64,000 nucleotides of DNA from Telopea speciosissima (GCF_018873765.1 NC_057922.1:12289563-12353562); one strand, 5' to 3'; shown: positions 1 through 12,076, counted from the first letter of the stretch. Notes: generated by a model from the letters alone, not told the origin. Numbers and translations are program-made.

Positions 1-151
1 ATGATACACGGTACCGATACTTTAATCCTTGATCAGAAACTCATTAAAGTTGATTCAAACAGTTTTCAAAATTTCAGACTATAAGTTAGAAGCAATAAAC
101 AAACAGATGTATGAGTTTGATGTGCAGACTAGAACAGAGTAGAGAGGAAAC

Positions 152-299
152 CATAGTTGTCAAGGCACCTAGGCGAACCAAGCCCCGACCGAGGGGCCAA
201 AAAAACAAGGTCACAAGTTGTCGCCTAGGAGACCAAGGTGACACCAGTAAACAAAGCAAGAGAAAGGCGCCTGGGCTAGGCGACGCCTTGACAACTATG
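152..299. mobile_element. hAT-type MITE, 148 bp, with 8-bp TSD
   Basis: The ends are inverted repeats (CATAGTTGTCAAGGC at the left, its complement at the right) with CCTAGGC-rich subterminal sequence. The 8-bp direct repeat gaggaaac flanks it exactly at 144-151 and 300-307, the length expected of hAT transposons. It has no coding capacity; the short open frame through it is not a gene. A longer relative sits at 20926-21383. Confidence 0.85.
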
Positions 300-307
300 G
301 AGGAAAC

Positions 308-3300
308 TAGAGAATAAAAAAGAACTAGAAGAAGAATAGCAGTAGAGAGATATCATCTGGTTGTAGAAGGACCAGAACTAGAAGAAGAAGATTAAGAGAG
401 CAGTCAGCCAGATGTGGAACACTCCAGTCCCTATGCATAGTACATACAACATAGTAGCAAAACACTTCATAAGCTTAAAATTCTATTACTCATAACATGT
501 CTGATTGATGGGGGTGTATAAATATATGTATATAAATATATAACATTTTAAATTTCCAAAACTAACTCATAAAATGACTCCTAATCACTCTCATACGCTG
601 ACTTAACTTAAATAGACTCAAGCGGAACTCTTAAAACCTATTAAGTATCCTAATCTAACTTATAATTTAGAATTCAAGACGCTTTCTAGTTTCTACTATA
701 TTCTCATGCCCAGATCTCACCCCCACCTTATGGGCTTGTGTTTAAGGCCCATTACAAGATTAACCCCATAAACAAGTGACCAGAGACCCCATATAACCCA
801 TTCATGGTCCAAAATTTGGCCTTCCTAAGCCCAATCGGGCAATCTCAACTGCGTCAGGTCAATTTTATGCAACCAGTGTAGCTGCATCATTATGCATAGT
901 AATGCATTGTTTTTAAACACTTACTCCGGTGCCCCAAGAAACGGTGATGGGGAGAGGGCCACATTTGTGGATTAATAATGAATTGGAGATTAGCCCCTTG
1001 AGACCTTGGCACAAAAGAGAGACTCCAATTCATTTTGTAGAAGAAGAGATTTTCCAGGTTAGAGCATGAGATTGTAATATCTGGGACTGAGATTACAATT
1101 TATCTGTAAAGATGCAGCACAAACAGAAGGAAACTCTTGTGTACAGGAGTGGGTGCTTTGATATGATGATGGGAAAGCAAATGTTATGCAAATTGGTATC
1201 CTTAAAACACAAAGGGGAAATATACAACAAAATAAAGGGGGAAATTACAACTATGGTCCTAACATCAAGGTAACTATGAGAGAGTATACCGTTGATCCTT
1301 GTAGGAGCCATGGTCACGTGACTACTAAAAATTTCATATTTCCCTTATCAAAGAGAGAATATGGTGCAGAACCTACGCAATACCAGAGGAAGAAAAAACC
1401 TTCTGAAGCCTGTGGTTCTGAAACTAGGAATTCTATTTCTAGCCTCTTATGCAGTTCTATTTTAGTTTTCTTTTCCTATTTTGATTGTTAGTAGTTGTTT
1501 TATGGATTAGGAATCTATACGTCCAGTCTTGTTTTGGTTTGGTTTTCTTTATTATATTTTAGAGTCCTAGTTGATTTAGGACCTCCAAAACTGTATGTCG
1601 ATTGGAGTCGTCAATTTTGGTTTTGATTTTCTTTCCTTTCCTGTCCAGGATTGGCTTAGTTTCTGAATCAATCGCTTCTTGGGTTTTACATAGTTATAAA
1701 TACATGTAAAGGGCTACAGCCCTCCCATCGTAAAAGAGTTCAGTTTCTTCTGAAGCAAGCTGCTGTGGATTCAGTAGCATATTGGTTGATTCTGAGTGTA
1801 GCTTTGGTAGAATCCAAGCCTGAGGTTTAGGTGCATTCCTAACTTAGTACCTTCTATCCTTCCCCTATATTTTTTCTTTCAATTCAGGTCAGAACTTCTT
1901 TACTTCTTTGTCTGTGATTTACTGTTCTATCATATTTTCAGTTTCAGATTTGTTGTTGAGATAGAATTCTGTCTACTAAACTGATTATTGGTTATCAATC
2001 TGCCTTTTTTGATTTCTATCTACATCTTTGTTCTCAGATTTCAATTTCTGTGTTAATGATCATTACCATCCATCGATTTCTGGTTTTCCTAGTTCTAATC
2101 AAAGTCTGCTTATTTTTCAAAATCTGTTTTGCTTTGCTGAATCTGAGTTCAGTTCACTATTACATTTTTTTTATTTAATCATTAAACGTTTTCAATCTTC
2201 TGAAATCTCTCATCAATTTTACAGTTTTGGAATTTTTGCTAGTTGAACTAAGTTTTCTCTTTTACTTGAGGTCTAGCCATTGGAATTAAACCAAACTTTG
2301 CAGGTCTTAACTCTTAAGTACACCTGTTAAGGTGACCATTCTGGTCTTGTTCATCTATCAGGTTAGATTTGTTCAAGTTACCAAAATTCCCTAATTCTGG
2401 TCTTGTTCATTCTTCCCTGTGATCCTGAAATTTCTTGTTTTTAACTCTATTTTGTGTCCTTCTGGAGCTTCCCACTTCTGCCAGTTTCTTTCTTTCCAAC
2501 ATCAGAGTTTCCTCAATTGGAGAATATTTATTCGTCATAGGGACCACTTGATTAAGTTCGATGTAGGAAGCTCTGTAACAAAACCCAAAGGAGTGAAAAA
2601 ATATATATTTTCAGAAAATGGCTTGAACCTTGCAATTTGGGGAGGGGAGGAGGACAGAATGCTGACTTGATATTCACTGGTGCAATTCCTTCTGCAATTT
2701 CTGCTGGCAACGGCGAATGCTGTGATGCAAGGAGGTAAAATCCTAAGTTGGACAAGAAAAAGATTCGAAGGAAATGGGTACCTTGTTTGTAACCCATCCC
2801 ATGGGATGCAATTATATGAGGTTATTTTTAAATGAAAATTGTACTTAGTACCCTCTCGAGGCACCCCAAACATTAAGATTAGAATGTTAGGTAATCCTAA
2901 CATAGTTACCCTTAGTAACCTCAGATGTAATTTCCCCAAACCCAAATAATAGATTATGTTTGTCAAGAAATTGCAAGAGGCGGAATTGCCAAGCACAATG
3001 AGGAAAAATAGTAGTGTCTAGAAATAATAAAAGCAGAAATTAAGTAGTACAAACAGAAGAAACTGAAGGAGTCTTAAGGCAGAATTGGAGAAATCTAATA
3101 TCTTTAGATAGGCTGATCTGATTGGCTTGAAAGTTGAACCTTCGTTGAGTGACATTACGGATAGCATCCCAGAAATTTCTTAAAGATTTAGGTGTGACAG
3201 GTAAGATGTGCAGAACATGAGAAAACAAAAGGTGTTCCGATATAAGAATATGAACGAGTAAAACTCTAATCTGAAAACAGGATTTAAGAGGGAAATAACA

Positions 3301-3976
3301 AAGATCAGCTAAAAGATTGGCTACCAAATTTCAGAACAAAATTAATGTTGAGTGATTTAAGATGATCTAAAGACTGAAGTAGGTGAAAAAAAGGGTTACC
3401 ACAGGGTATTAAAGAAATGATAACTGACCTGTAACTTGAAGGAAATTGAAAGGAAACTAAGAAGAAAATTAGAAACAAGGGAGGAGCAGGAAAGCTATTA
3501 GAGAATTATTACTTCTCAGAAAGCAAAAGCAACTTCTGGAATCGAAAGAAAAGACTCAAGAAACTTGTGGTGACGAAATAATTTGAAATTAGAAACAGTG
3601 GTTGTCTCGATATTACATAGGGAAGAGACAGTAATTATTTTTATATTACATGGGGTGGGCTTGTTAGTTTTATTGGTTTAGGCCATGATATGATGTCTGA
3701 ATGTTAGGTATATGGGGGATCATGAATTTCGATTACTTTTGAAATCCTAGGAACTTATTTTTACAAAGCCTAGTTTCTATTTTCTAGACGAGTCTGAAGT
3801 TGAAAGTTTTGTTGGGAGTTTCTATTTTTGAGAGCTCATCTTTCTTTATGAAAGGGAGTCAAATTAGGAGTCCTAGAGTAATTAGGAAGTTTCTATTTTT
3901 GTATTCTCTGATTTTCGTGTACATAAGTCTATATAAAGGATGTTATAATTATCTTTTTAGTGGATACATCAAATGG
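308..3976. other. Intergenic stretch, no gene seen
   Basis: AT-rich sequence without a convincing coding region; the few open frames lack recognisable domains. Around 1490-1900 and 3710-3970 there are stretches with TATA-like boxes (TATAAATA near 1695, TATATAAAGG near 3931) followed by leader-like sequence. They resemble plant LTR promoters, but I could not find matching second copies or coding parts, so no element is called. Confidence 0.4.
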
Positions 3977-3988
3977 TTCTAATGTGAA

Positions 3989-4196
3989 CAACTGCTTGGT
4001 CAGTTGGTCAGTGGCTTGGCAGTAGAGCGCATGCCCCCAGGAGGTCATGGGATCAACTCTCGTGTTTCACATTTGTGCCATAAGCCCCCCCCCCTCTGGG
4101 TTGTAGTGGTTAAAAAATCTCTTGAATCTGTAGTTAAAGTCCCATTGGGCAATTAGATAGGATACAACCCCCCCCCCAAAAAAAAAAAAAAAAACA
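3989..4196 (+). mobile_element. tRNA-derived SINE with poly(A) tail
   Basis: The element has a tRNA-like head with an A-box-like motif (TGGCAGTAGAGCG, near 4016) and a B-box-like motif (GGGATCAACTC, near 4049). A C-run and pyrimidine-rich body follow, then a 3' run of A. Imperfect target repeats flank it: ttctaatgtgaa at 3977-3988 and ttctaattgagaa at 4203-4215. This is the architecture of a Pol III-transcribed SINE copied by LINE machinery. The plant SINE family is not identified. Confidence 0.65.
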
Positions 4197-4216
4197 AAAG
4201 TTTTCTAATTGAGAAG

Positions 4217-5689
4217 GGAATGCATCTCTTATCCTATGGTTTGATGGGCAAACTTTTGATCTGTTTGTGGTGAGAATATTTTATCTCTTATCTTCTTAAT
4301 GCAGGTCACAAAAACTGCTTTCGGGTCTTTATGGGCCCACTAAAGTGATAAAAAAAAACTCTATTTTAAGGAATAGTGGCAGCTCTGCAATTTCTGGAAC
4401 GTTCAGTATCTTTTGGTTAAAGCAAATAATGGAACTGGAACAAAACAGTAAACAAGATTTGAAAGGAAGGAACTATCTGGAAATTTAAAAATTATTGTTG
4501 GAGTGAAATAAAGCAGATTTCAGAATTTAATGTTGTTTTGAAAGAAAAATCAGTTATGGCAGCATTTACCAAACACTACCTAGACTTTGTATTTAAGTGT
4601 AAATACTTTTCTGATTGCAGAACTTAGAAGGGGGAAGGTAAAACAGGGATTTAAGAGGACTGAAACTTCGCAAAAATAAGTTAAATTGGGATGTTACTCA
4701 GCGATTGGAATCGCCCAGACCTACTGTTATTTCCGAGACCAAAAGTTAATATTTTAATGGACTCATGGAGGGTGCTATGGTCCTGAATTAACTGAGAAAT
4801 ATTAACTGTTCTCCAAGGAGAATGTCACTAGAAAACAGAATGCAAAGTTTGAGATTAAACAAACTATTGATAAGAGAGTCCTGGAAGAACTAAACTAAGA
4901 AAAAACTAGTCAGAAAACAAGGTACTACCACCAGATAAGAAGAAAGAAGAAACAAGCAAAGAAGAAGAGGAAAGAACAACGGAAGAGAACTTAAGTAAAG
5001 AAGACAGGTTCACACTTGTGATTCGAGCATGAAACAAAAATGAAACAAGGAGAAGTGGGAAGAGATGGGTGGGGTGGTCATTTCACAGGTGGATTCCACC
5101 TATGCCCCACATGTGAAATGACCACCGCACTCCTTTTTTTGTTGTCGTTTAACGGGGCTGGACCATCCAGCTCCCACCACGGCTGGACAGGAGCCAGGTC
5201 CGGAGAAGTGGTCACTCAACCAGCCTGTGGTCTTCCAACGCAAGGAAACAGCAACCATAAATAAAGTTGCAGTCATTCCAAGTTTACCAATCAATGAATA
5301 CAATTGCATATAAATAGATCAAGCAATCCTAATCGTAACTAGCTTGAACTCTTGGACTCTTATCTCCTACATTATCTAACTTTTTCTAAAATAAAACTCA
5401 AATTACATAAATGTCTCTCAAATTAAAATAAATTATCTACCAACCCTTAATGGACCCAAATCCCATCTTGCTAGTCTTGGTTTGGATTTCTAGATCGGGT
5501 AATGCCAGTCCAACTGTACACAAATAGCTGAATCAATTTTTCTCCTTAGAAAAGAACTTAACCTCACTAAGTTCGGATGAGGACCGAAGAGGCTGTCCGA
5601 CTCAACTCCCAAGAGGAAAAACAGCTCCGTTGTCAACTTGAGCTCAAGTACAAGGAGGGTCTTTAGCGGGAAGAAGCTTCATCTGCTTG
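4217..5689. other. Intergenic stretch with one short hairpin
   Basis: No coding region recognised. A foldback with 15-bp arms (GGTGGTCATTTCACA at 5073-5087 and its complement at 5112-5126) looks like a very short MITE or the tip of one. The rest is featureless AT-rich sequence. Confidence 0.4.
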
Positions 5690-6310
5690 AAAGAATAGAT
5701 ATTTTCATACCCACAATGTTGCATTTTTTGTTAAATAGCCAGGATCATTTGAGACGAAGTGACAAACCTTCAAAGGTAGAACATCACATTGTATCATATC
5801 TATCAACCCATTAATGGAATTAGTGACGAAACACCCAACACTGTCGCTACCATTGATTTTACTAGGCTCATGCTTTGCCTCAAGGCAAAATATCTTGTTC
5901 TTCGGTTGCTCTTCCAAAGCAGTGGCCATAGAATAACTGTATTAGCAAAGGTGACCAGAAGATTAGGACATTAAGCAAAAAAATGTGCATACTCCTTGCA
6001 AATGAATCGTTGTATCTTAGCCCTTGGCTTCGAAGTAGGTCTGTTAGAACTACTTTGTTCGTGAATAGTGGTTTGTTGAATGACTTCGTTGGTTGAAAAT
6101 GATGCTTATTCGCACGCACTATCACCCTTAGAGAAAGTGTCTGGAAAGTTCCTCCGATTATAAGGCTTCTTCAAACTCTCCTCTACTTAATATGCTATCT
6201 GTACGGCATTGTAGGCAGCCTACTGTGAACCAATCAGGCAATCAAGCACTAATCTGAGGATCCAATCCGTTCCAAAATTTTGCACTGATGCGTCTTTGTT
6301 CCATCTAAAA
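5690..6310 (-). mobile_element. Ty3/gypsy retrotransposon fossil (gag zinc-knuckle to protease part)
   Basis: On the minus strand the conceptual peptides carry a decayed gag zinc-knuckle neighbourhood, then a stretch with IDMIQCDVLPLKVCH, which resembles the protease/linker region of plant Ty3/gypsy polyproteins just before reverse transcriptase. Only this internal piece is present; no LTRs were found. It is broken in several places and old. Confidence 0.55.
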
Positions 6311-7308
6311 GAACCAAGCCAAGTAATATAACTTTGCTATCTATATACTCAAACCTCTTAACTGTGAGAATTGAAGGTGCATATGCTTTGCTTGTAACTG
6401 GCAAGCAAAGATCTCCGGTTCATGGCTTCTTTCATTTCAGTGCTATTTTAGCTCTCTCTCTCTCTCTCTCTCTCTTGATACAAGAGAGCCGACGTCACAT
6501 GAAAACCTTACCCCAGCGGTTGCCAAATCAACTTGCTAACCTTTTAAGAGATAAGACAAGGTTATTTTTGTAATTTCCTTCTTCTATCTCTCTCTCTCTC
6601 TCTCTCTCTCCTTCTCCTTTTCTTCTCCATTTCCGGCTCCCTCTCTCTCCTCCCTCCAACGGTTCCCTATGCCCACCCCAACTGCACTGCCACTTGCGAA
6701 TTATTGTGCCTGATGACACAATAGATTACTCATCAGTTAGAACAAGAAGAGCGGCATGGTGGTGGTGGGGGCCATGTTCCATTACCATGCTTTAATCTGC
6801 TATCAAAAGCAAGCAGATTGGTGAGAACCACCAAGAATATGCTTTCCACTTTCTATCCCAAGTCCTTGTTTGAACAGTTCAAGAGAGTTAGTACTAACAT
6901 ATATTTCCTCATTCTGTCGTCGTCCATCTCCTCATGACGTTAAGAAGTAGAAATAATGTAGAGTTTTAATCTGTTTCAAAAGGAAATCTTCATGGCAATC
7001 GGGTGGATCCCTCCAGAAAAGACAATGAATCCGATTGATGAAGTATTCAAGATGGTAGAGGATGAGGCAGAGATATTTCCGACGACGATCAGGTCGATGT
7101 GCCATGGGATATCGACAACAGCAGGGAAAGAAGGGGCCATCGGGGCTTTATGTTGCCCTGGCTACATAGGAGAGAAATCGGGAAAAAAAAAAGGGGAAAA
7201 AAAACGTAAATGTGAAATTACTTTATCTACCCTTTGAATCAAGTAAAAACACATTATATGAGTCCGGTTACAAGCTTTGTTAACAGAGGCATCAAAAAAA
7301 AAAAAAAA
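6311..7308. other. Intergenic stretch, CT-rich, no firm gene
   Basis: CT microsatellites lie near 6453-6473 and 6585-6612. An 81-codon open frame at 6992-7237 (plus) has codon-like texture but no domain I recognise and ends in a lysine-rich low-complexity tail. It might be a captured or decayed exon, so no gene is called. Confidence 0.35.
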
Positions 7309-8649
7309 AGGTAATTTATTCATACCACCCCTGAGGTTTGAAGAAAATATGATTTTACTCTCAAATATTAGAAAATTCTACGTATCTCCCTGAGGTTTAC
7401 AAATGGTAACAAACAAATCCATTTCCTCAGTTTATGATTGACAGTGTTAAAATCAAAAGGTAAAGTGATAAAAATGTCTTTTCAAGAAAAAAAAAACCTA
7501 CAACTCATCTTCCTCAAATCCTTTAAGGTTTGAAAAAAAGGGCAAATGAATTACAGGTATAACCCTAAACTCCCAACCCCAAATAGTATACCTTTCCCTT
7601 CTTAATCCAACTGAATTCCATTGGCTCACTCAATAAATCACCCTCTCCATTCCAAACAAACAATAGCCGAGAAGAAGAAAGAAGAAAGAAGAAAGAAGAA
7701 AGAAGATTCCTACAATTCTCGGCCTCCCATAGTTCGTTCTTTCTTCTTCTTCTCCTCCTATCGCAGTCCCATTAAAAAGGAAGAAACAAACCCAACCGGC
7801 TTAGGAAAACCCTTCTTCAATCTAGGGCGGTTTGGTCGGAAATAATGGAAGTTCAGAGGATTTGGCAATTGATACTCCTTTGGTCAAGAATCCAAAGCAC
7901 CCGAGTGGCCTTCGTGGGTGGAAACCATACCGCTTCCAGGTTTTGCACTCGTTAACTTCTCTTCCCTCTCCTCTCCCCTGAATCATCTCTGTCCCTTAGT
8001 TTCTTTCTTTCTCTGATATCATCATCATCGTCTGTAAAACCAAAAAGCCCATTTACCAGCAAAACCTGCGACACTCTCTCTTCTTCCCTTCCTCACCTGC
8101 AATCTGAAGAATCAGATCGAATTCTCGACACTTCAAAGCAGAAATTTTGAAGAAGAAGAAATGGGGTTGGTTCCAAGATTTCGACCTACCATGACCCAGT
8201 ATAGGATCAAGCACCTGCACAGAGGTGGGATCACTGTGACTCCTCACGATCAGCTCATAATTAAGCTACCCGATTCAAGGGTTCTTAAGGTTATTGCTCG
8301 ATCGGTGCTTCTGGCTTTGGCCATTATCACTTCTCCCTGGCTTGGATCAATGGTCATTTGGGATTCTTCCTTAACTTACATTTGTATAACCTTGAGGCTC
8401 GCATCCATGGTCATTTGGGATTCTTCCTTAATTTGGGGAAGATGAGTTTGGAAGGTTTTTTTTCTTTTTTTTCTTGAAGGGGTATTTTTGATATTTTATC
8501 TTTTGATTTTAACACTGTTGGTCATTAATTGATAGAATGGATTTATTTATTACCGTTTATAAATCTCAGGGGATACGTAAAATTTTCCAAAACTAGAGAG
8601 TAAAATCATAATTTCGTTCAACCTCAAGGGTGATATATGTAAATTACCT
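7309..8649. mobile_element. Pack-MULE with ~190-bp terminal inverted repeats
   Basis: The two ends, 7309-7500 and 8455-8649, are long inverted repeats of each other starting AGGTAATTTA; they share the CCCTGAGGTTT and GTGTTAAAATCAAAAG blocks. The A-rich 9-mers at 7300-7308 and 8650-8658 match at 8 of 9 positions, compatible with the 9-bp target duplication of Mutator-like elements. Between the TIRs lies GC-richer sequence with a promoter/leader-like part and an open frame (separate entry) but no transposase. That is the definition of a Pack-MULE: a non-autonomous MULE carrying host gene pieces. The A-tract target makes the TSD weak evidence by itself; the TIRs are the strong evidence. Confidence 0.8.
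8161..8445 (+). pseudogene. Captured N-terminal gene fragment inside Pack-MULE
   Basis: A 94-codon frame begins MGLVPRFRPTMTQYR and continues through a basic stretch (IKHLHRGG) and PHDQLIIKLPDSR into a hydrophobic segment (VLLALAIITSPWLGSM, about residues 48-65). It looks like the start of a membrane-anchored plant protein whose parent I cannot name. After residue 65 the sequence is no longer gene-like: a roughly 25-bp piece is repeated directly (about 8349 and 8407) and the frame ends. About 550 bp upstream, rich in CT/GA, may be the captured promoter and 5' leader of the same parent. It is probably a transposon-carried 5' gene fragment rather than a working gene. Confidence 0.55.
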
Positions 8650-8689
8650 AAAAACAAATTATACAAATTTTTATAAAATTAATAATATT

Positions 8690-8756
8690 TCTTAATGAGG
8701 TATATTTATATAGTAAATACCATTTATCATTCTTTCTTATATACATCCATCTTTTA

Positions 8757-8803
<47 letters not shown>

Positions 8804-9945
8804 TTCCACCCTATAAATGATATAACCTCAAATGTTACCAATTGAAAATAAAATTAAGAAAAGAAAAATAAAATAACAAAATTAAAAGAAGAAAGAGTAT
8901 TATCGAAGCCGTGGATAAAGTCTACAAAGACTGCTGCAACAACGGCAGTTCCTCTCTCTATCTCTCATTCTATACCCTGACACCCTGACGGCCTGACCCC
9001 TCTGCCATAAATACACTTGCAAGAGGGGCACATATTTAAGCTTGAATCAATTAAATATGATCAATATCAAGTGATTTTTATGTCTACATCGCTCTCTCGT
9101 GATACTCATTAATTGGTCTAGTAGGCTATAATCCAAAGCCAGTATCTGAGATTTTAGAATGTTAGGGATCGGATCTCTCTACTACGCGGGTTGCCCCAAC
9201 TGCACCGTGCTGTGTAGACAGGGCAGGGCGGCGTGTAATGACCATCTGCACAGTACAACGCAGTTGGGGCAACTCACAGCAAACGGTCCGAATCCTGATC
9301 CAAAAGTTTGTGCATCTTGCATCTTGCATCTTTGGATGAATAATTTAGTAAAGTAGAACCTATTTTTGAGTAATTTTCTTGTAATTTTAAAATAAAAATT
9401 ATGTGAATTTTTACATAATTAGTAATATTTCTTAGTGAAGTATTATCAGCCCCTTTAGTAAATACCATTTATCATTCTTTCATGTATGCATCCCCTGATC
9501 CACCCCATAGCATAGATGATAGAACCTCAAGTGTTACCAATTGAAAATAAAATTAAGAAAAGAAAAATAAAAAGAACAAAATTAATAAAAAAAAGAAAAG
9601 AAAAGTAAAAAGAATAAAATTAATAAAAAAAGAAAAGAAAAAGTATATGGAAGGCGCGGACAAAGTCTACAAAGACTGCTGCAACAACAGCAGGTCTCTC
9701 TGTCTATCTCTCATTCTATGACTCTACCCAAAAAAAACAAAAAAATTCTATATACCCTGACGGGCCTGACCCCTCTGCCATAAATAAAATTGCATGAGGG
9801 GGGCACACGCCGCACACCCACATATTTAAAGTTCGAATCAATTAAATATGATGTTTACTTAAAAAAGAATAAATTAAATATGATAAATATCATGTGATTT
9901 ATGTCTACATTGCCCTCTCGTGATACTCATTAATTAGTCTGGTGG
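8690..9945. repeat. Diverged tandem duplication (two ~0.5 kb copies)
   Basis: Sequence from about 8690 to 9125 recurs at about 9415-9945: the same order of TAATATTTCTTA, the ACCAATTGAAAATAAAATTAAG block, the AAAGTCTACAAAGACTGCTGCAACAA block, CTGACCCCTCTGCCATAAAT and CTCGTGATACTCATTAATT. The copies differ by many substitutions and A-rich indels. The left copy holds a (TA)n tract at 8761-8801. A foldback MITE sits between them. No coding potential is evident. Confidence 0.75.
9168..9302. mobile_element. Foldback MITE between tandem copies
   Basis: A near-perfect palindrome: GTTGCCCCAACTGC at 9190-9203 pairs with its complement at 9260-9273, and the pairing extends outwards through ggatc/gatcc ends. 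No coding capacity. The central arms resemble those of the hairpin at 57661-57808. Confidence 0.6.
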
Positions 9946-10279
9946 CTTCTCAAATAACGTACAACACACTCAAATCTCCGATGAGAGAGAGAGAGAGAAA
10001 GAGAGACAAGGTCCAAGTAAGGTGTTCCCGCTCCGGTAGGTAGGACCACCTTTCTCCTGTCCTCCCTTCAATGCAACGGCACGCTCCATTCATTCCCCAC
10101 GGCCCCACCAAAATCTCAACTTCCCTTTGCTAAATTTCATTCTCCGACCGTTTTGCCCCTTCACACCCACCCCCACTCCTATTCAACCATGTTTAGTGCT
10201 TCGACAATTCTAGGGATCAAAATGTAACACAACAAACATCGACACACGTGAGAGTCATACGTGCAGGAATGCATCATCC

Positions 10280-11131
10280 TCAAGACGCAGTCACCACAGC
10301 ACTTGCATGTCCCCTGCAGCTCAACGCTCTTAGCAGTCTCCAAGAACCCTTCTCTTCCTCCCTCCTAACCTTAGCCTCTTCTGTGCCACCGCCGGCGACA
10401 ATTGCTGGAAACAACAATGTTGGATTCCGGCGATTCTGTCGATTTTTAATATCCTTCAGCTCCATTTCCTTGGGAACATTCACCATTCCAAACATCAACA
10501 AGGGCCACTTAGGTTTCGCCAGAGGAGTTGTTGATGTGGAAATCGAAGAAGAATTCCCCTTTCCTGAACACTTACCGGACATATACCGATCATTTGTCTC
10601 TACCTTCGTCTTCGTTGTGCTCGAAACTCTTCGTAATTTCCGATACTCTAATAAATTATTTGTTCGCATCGGAAGCCGATCTTTAGCAATCGTTTTAGAT
10701 CTCTGCAATGCATTCAACGATTCCGATGATCGTCTTCGTCGACGGAAGAAGCTTTTAATCGTACAACTCTGCTTGCCATCATCATCATCATCATCATCAT
10801 CCTCATAATCAAGGACATCAAGATTAGTATTCTTAACCTCCTCATGGCAACACTCCTGCTCCTTATAAGAAATGAGCTTACCACAGAAAATTATATCATC
10901 AGCAGGGCACATATCAGCTCTCAGATCAGAGAAGAACTCGAATAGCTCTTGATCGGTTGATGGACGCCGTCGATCATCATCATTTGCATCCCAATTGGTA
11001 GTTGTTGAAGCTGTTCTATCATATACGGGTAGATCACACAATGAGAGAGACTCTTCTGCGTCTGAATCTTCAATCTGCTCCAGATTTTCTCTCATGGAAT
11101 CCTCTCGATTATACTCTTTGCTGGCAACCAT
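10280..11131 (-). CDS. Uncharacterised plant protein, 283 aa, single exon
   Basis: Function unknown. The N-terminal half is acidic and has a conserved-looking core (LFEFFSDLRADMCPADDIIF, then CGKLISYK, residues about 63-90). From memory this occurs in a family of short plant proteins without an assigned role. Next come a run of nine aspartates (about 110-120), a basic patch of consecutive arginines (about 129-135) with SESLNALQRSKT, and a serine/basic tail. No signal peptide or membrane span is seen, and the arginine patch could serve nuclear import (inference). The start is the first ATG of the frame, about 80 bp downstream of a TATA-like box. The overlapping plus-strand open frame at 10248-10808 is a shadow caused by biased codon use and the GAT repeat. 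No intron is needed. Confidence 0.75.
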   Translation of the reverse strand: MVASKEYNREDSMRENLEQIEDSDAEESLSLCDLPVYDRTASTTTNWDANDDDRRRPSTDQELFEFFSDLRADMCPADDIIFCGKLISYKEQECCHEEVKNTNLDVLDYEDDDDDDDDGKQSCTIKSFFRRRRRSSESLNALQRSKTIAKDRLPMRTNNLLEYRKLRRVSSTTKTKVETNDRYMSGKCSGKGNSSSISTSTTPLAKPKWPLLMFGMVNVPKEMELKDIKNRQNRRNPTLLFPAIVAGGGTEEAKVRREEEKGSWRLLRALSCRGHASAVVTAS

Positions 11132-11212
11132 GGTTGATGAAGGAAGAACAAGGAGAGTAGAAGGTGAAAGAAAGTGTTTTTTGAAGTGATTGTCTTAGAG
11201 GCAAGGAGGAAA

Positions 11213-11222
11213 TTATATATAA
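11213..11222 (-). promoter_or_regulatory. TATA box of the 10.3-11.1 kb gene
   Basis: On the minus strand the sequence reads TTATATATAA, roughly 80 bp before the ATG at 11131. That is the right place for a TATA box giving a 5' leader of about 50 nt. A (GGGGT)n tract at 11235-11264 lies just upstream of it and could form G-quadruplexes on the coding-opposite strand. Confidence 0.55.
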
Positions 11223-11234
11223 GGGGAGGAATAT

Positions 11235-11264
11235 GGGGTGGGGTGGGGTGGGGTGGGGTGGGGT
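11235..11264. repeat. (GGGGT)n microsatellite in promoter
   Basis: Six tandem GGGGT units lie immediately upstream of the TATA box of the minus-strand gene. Confidence 0.9.
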
Positions 11265-12039
11265 AATTTTCTTTAGAGGCAATTGAATTGAAGAAGGAGA
11301 GATAAATATTGGAAGAAAGACAAAAGGGGTGGGCTTCCAGATTGCTTTAACTAGTTTTGTCTGCTTATTAGCTTCTAGAATTGGAGGGAGGAAGGAAGGA
11401 AGAGAGGCCTCTTTATTACTTTCGGTTTCTTTTGGTGACCATTTAAGTGTTTGTTTAGTTATGCAGAGTTAGTTGGTAAGGTCACACATATGTGTTGAAG
11501 GAGTGATGACTAATGGACTTTAAGGACCAGGGATGAAGTCATTGTAAATATCATATTACTACTGGTTAAATCATGAAATTTAATAGGTGGCAATAGGTTA
11601 GGTTGGGTCGGGTCGGGTCTTGGGCCTATGGATATTCAAACTCTAATCCCTTTTAAAGCGTAACAGGTTTGGAAAAAAATTAAGTCAAAAGATTCTTTGG
11701 AATTGGAATAGCTTTTTGAGTTTTATAAGTGTTCAAGGATCTAGACTGGTCAATTGGGTTTATTTGAAAGAAGCATCTTGTGGAAGGAAAAAGTTTTCCT
11801 TTTCACCCACGTTGAAGGGTCAATGGAAACTTTTGGCATGATTTACCACAACAACAACAACAAGAAGAAGTTCAGTCTTATCCTAATTTAATGGGGTCAG
11901 ATACATGGATCCAAACAAATGAAATAGGTAAAATGGAAGATTAAAAAAAAAGTAAGAAAATGAAGAGATAGAAAAAGAAGGAAGGAAAATGAGATAAGAA
12001 GCAAAAAGTGGGAAATGAAAAAATGAATGATGTTATTAA

Positions 12040-12076
<37 letters not shown>

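Noticed and set aside
111-317. 68-codon open frame on the plus strand
   Set aside because: Lies across the hAT MITE at 152-299 and its target duplications; it has no domain.
1490-3970. Possible pair of LTRs around 1.5-1.9 kb and 3.7-4.0 kb
   Set aside because: The two stretches do not match each other, and no coding remains or polypurine tract joins them; only a vague promoter-like look remains.
10248-10808. 186-codon plus-strand frame ending in poly-Ser
   Set aside because: Antisense shadow of the 10280-11131 gene; the Ser run is the complement of the Asp codon run.
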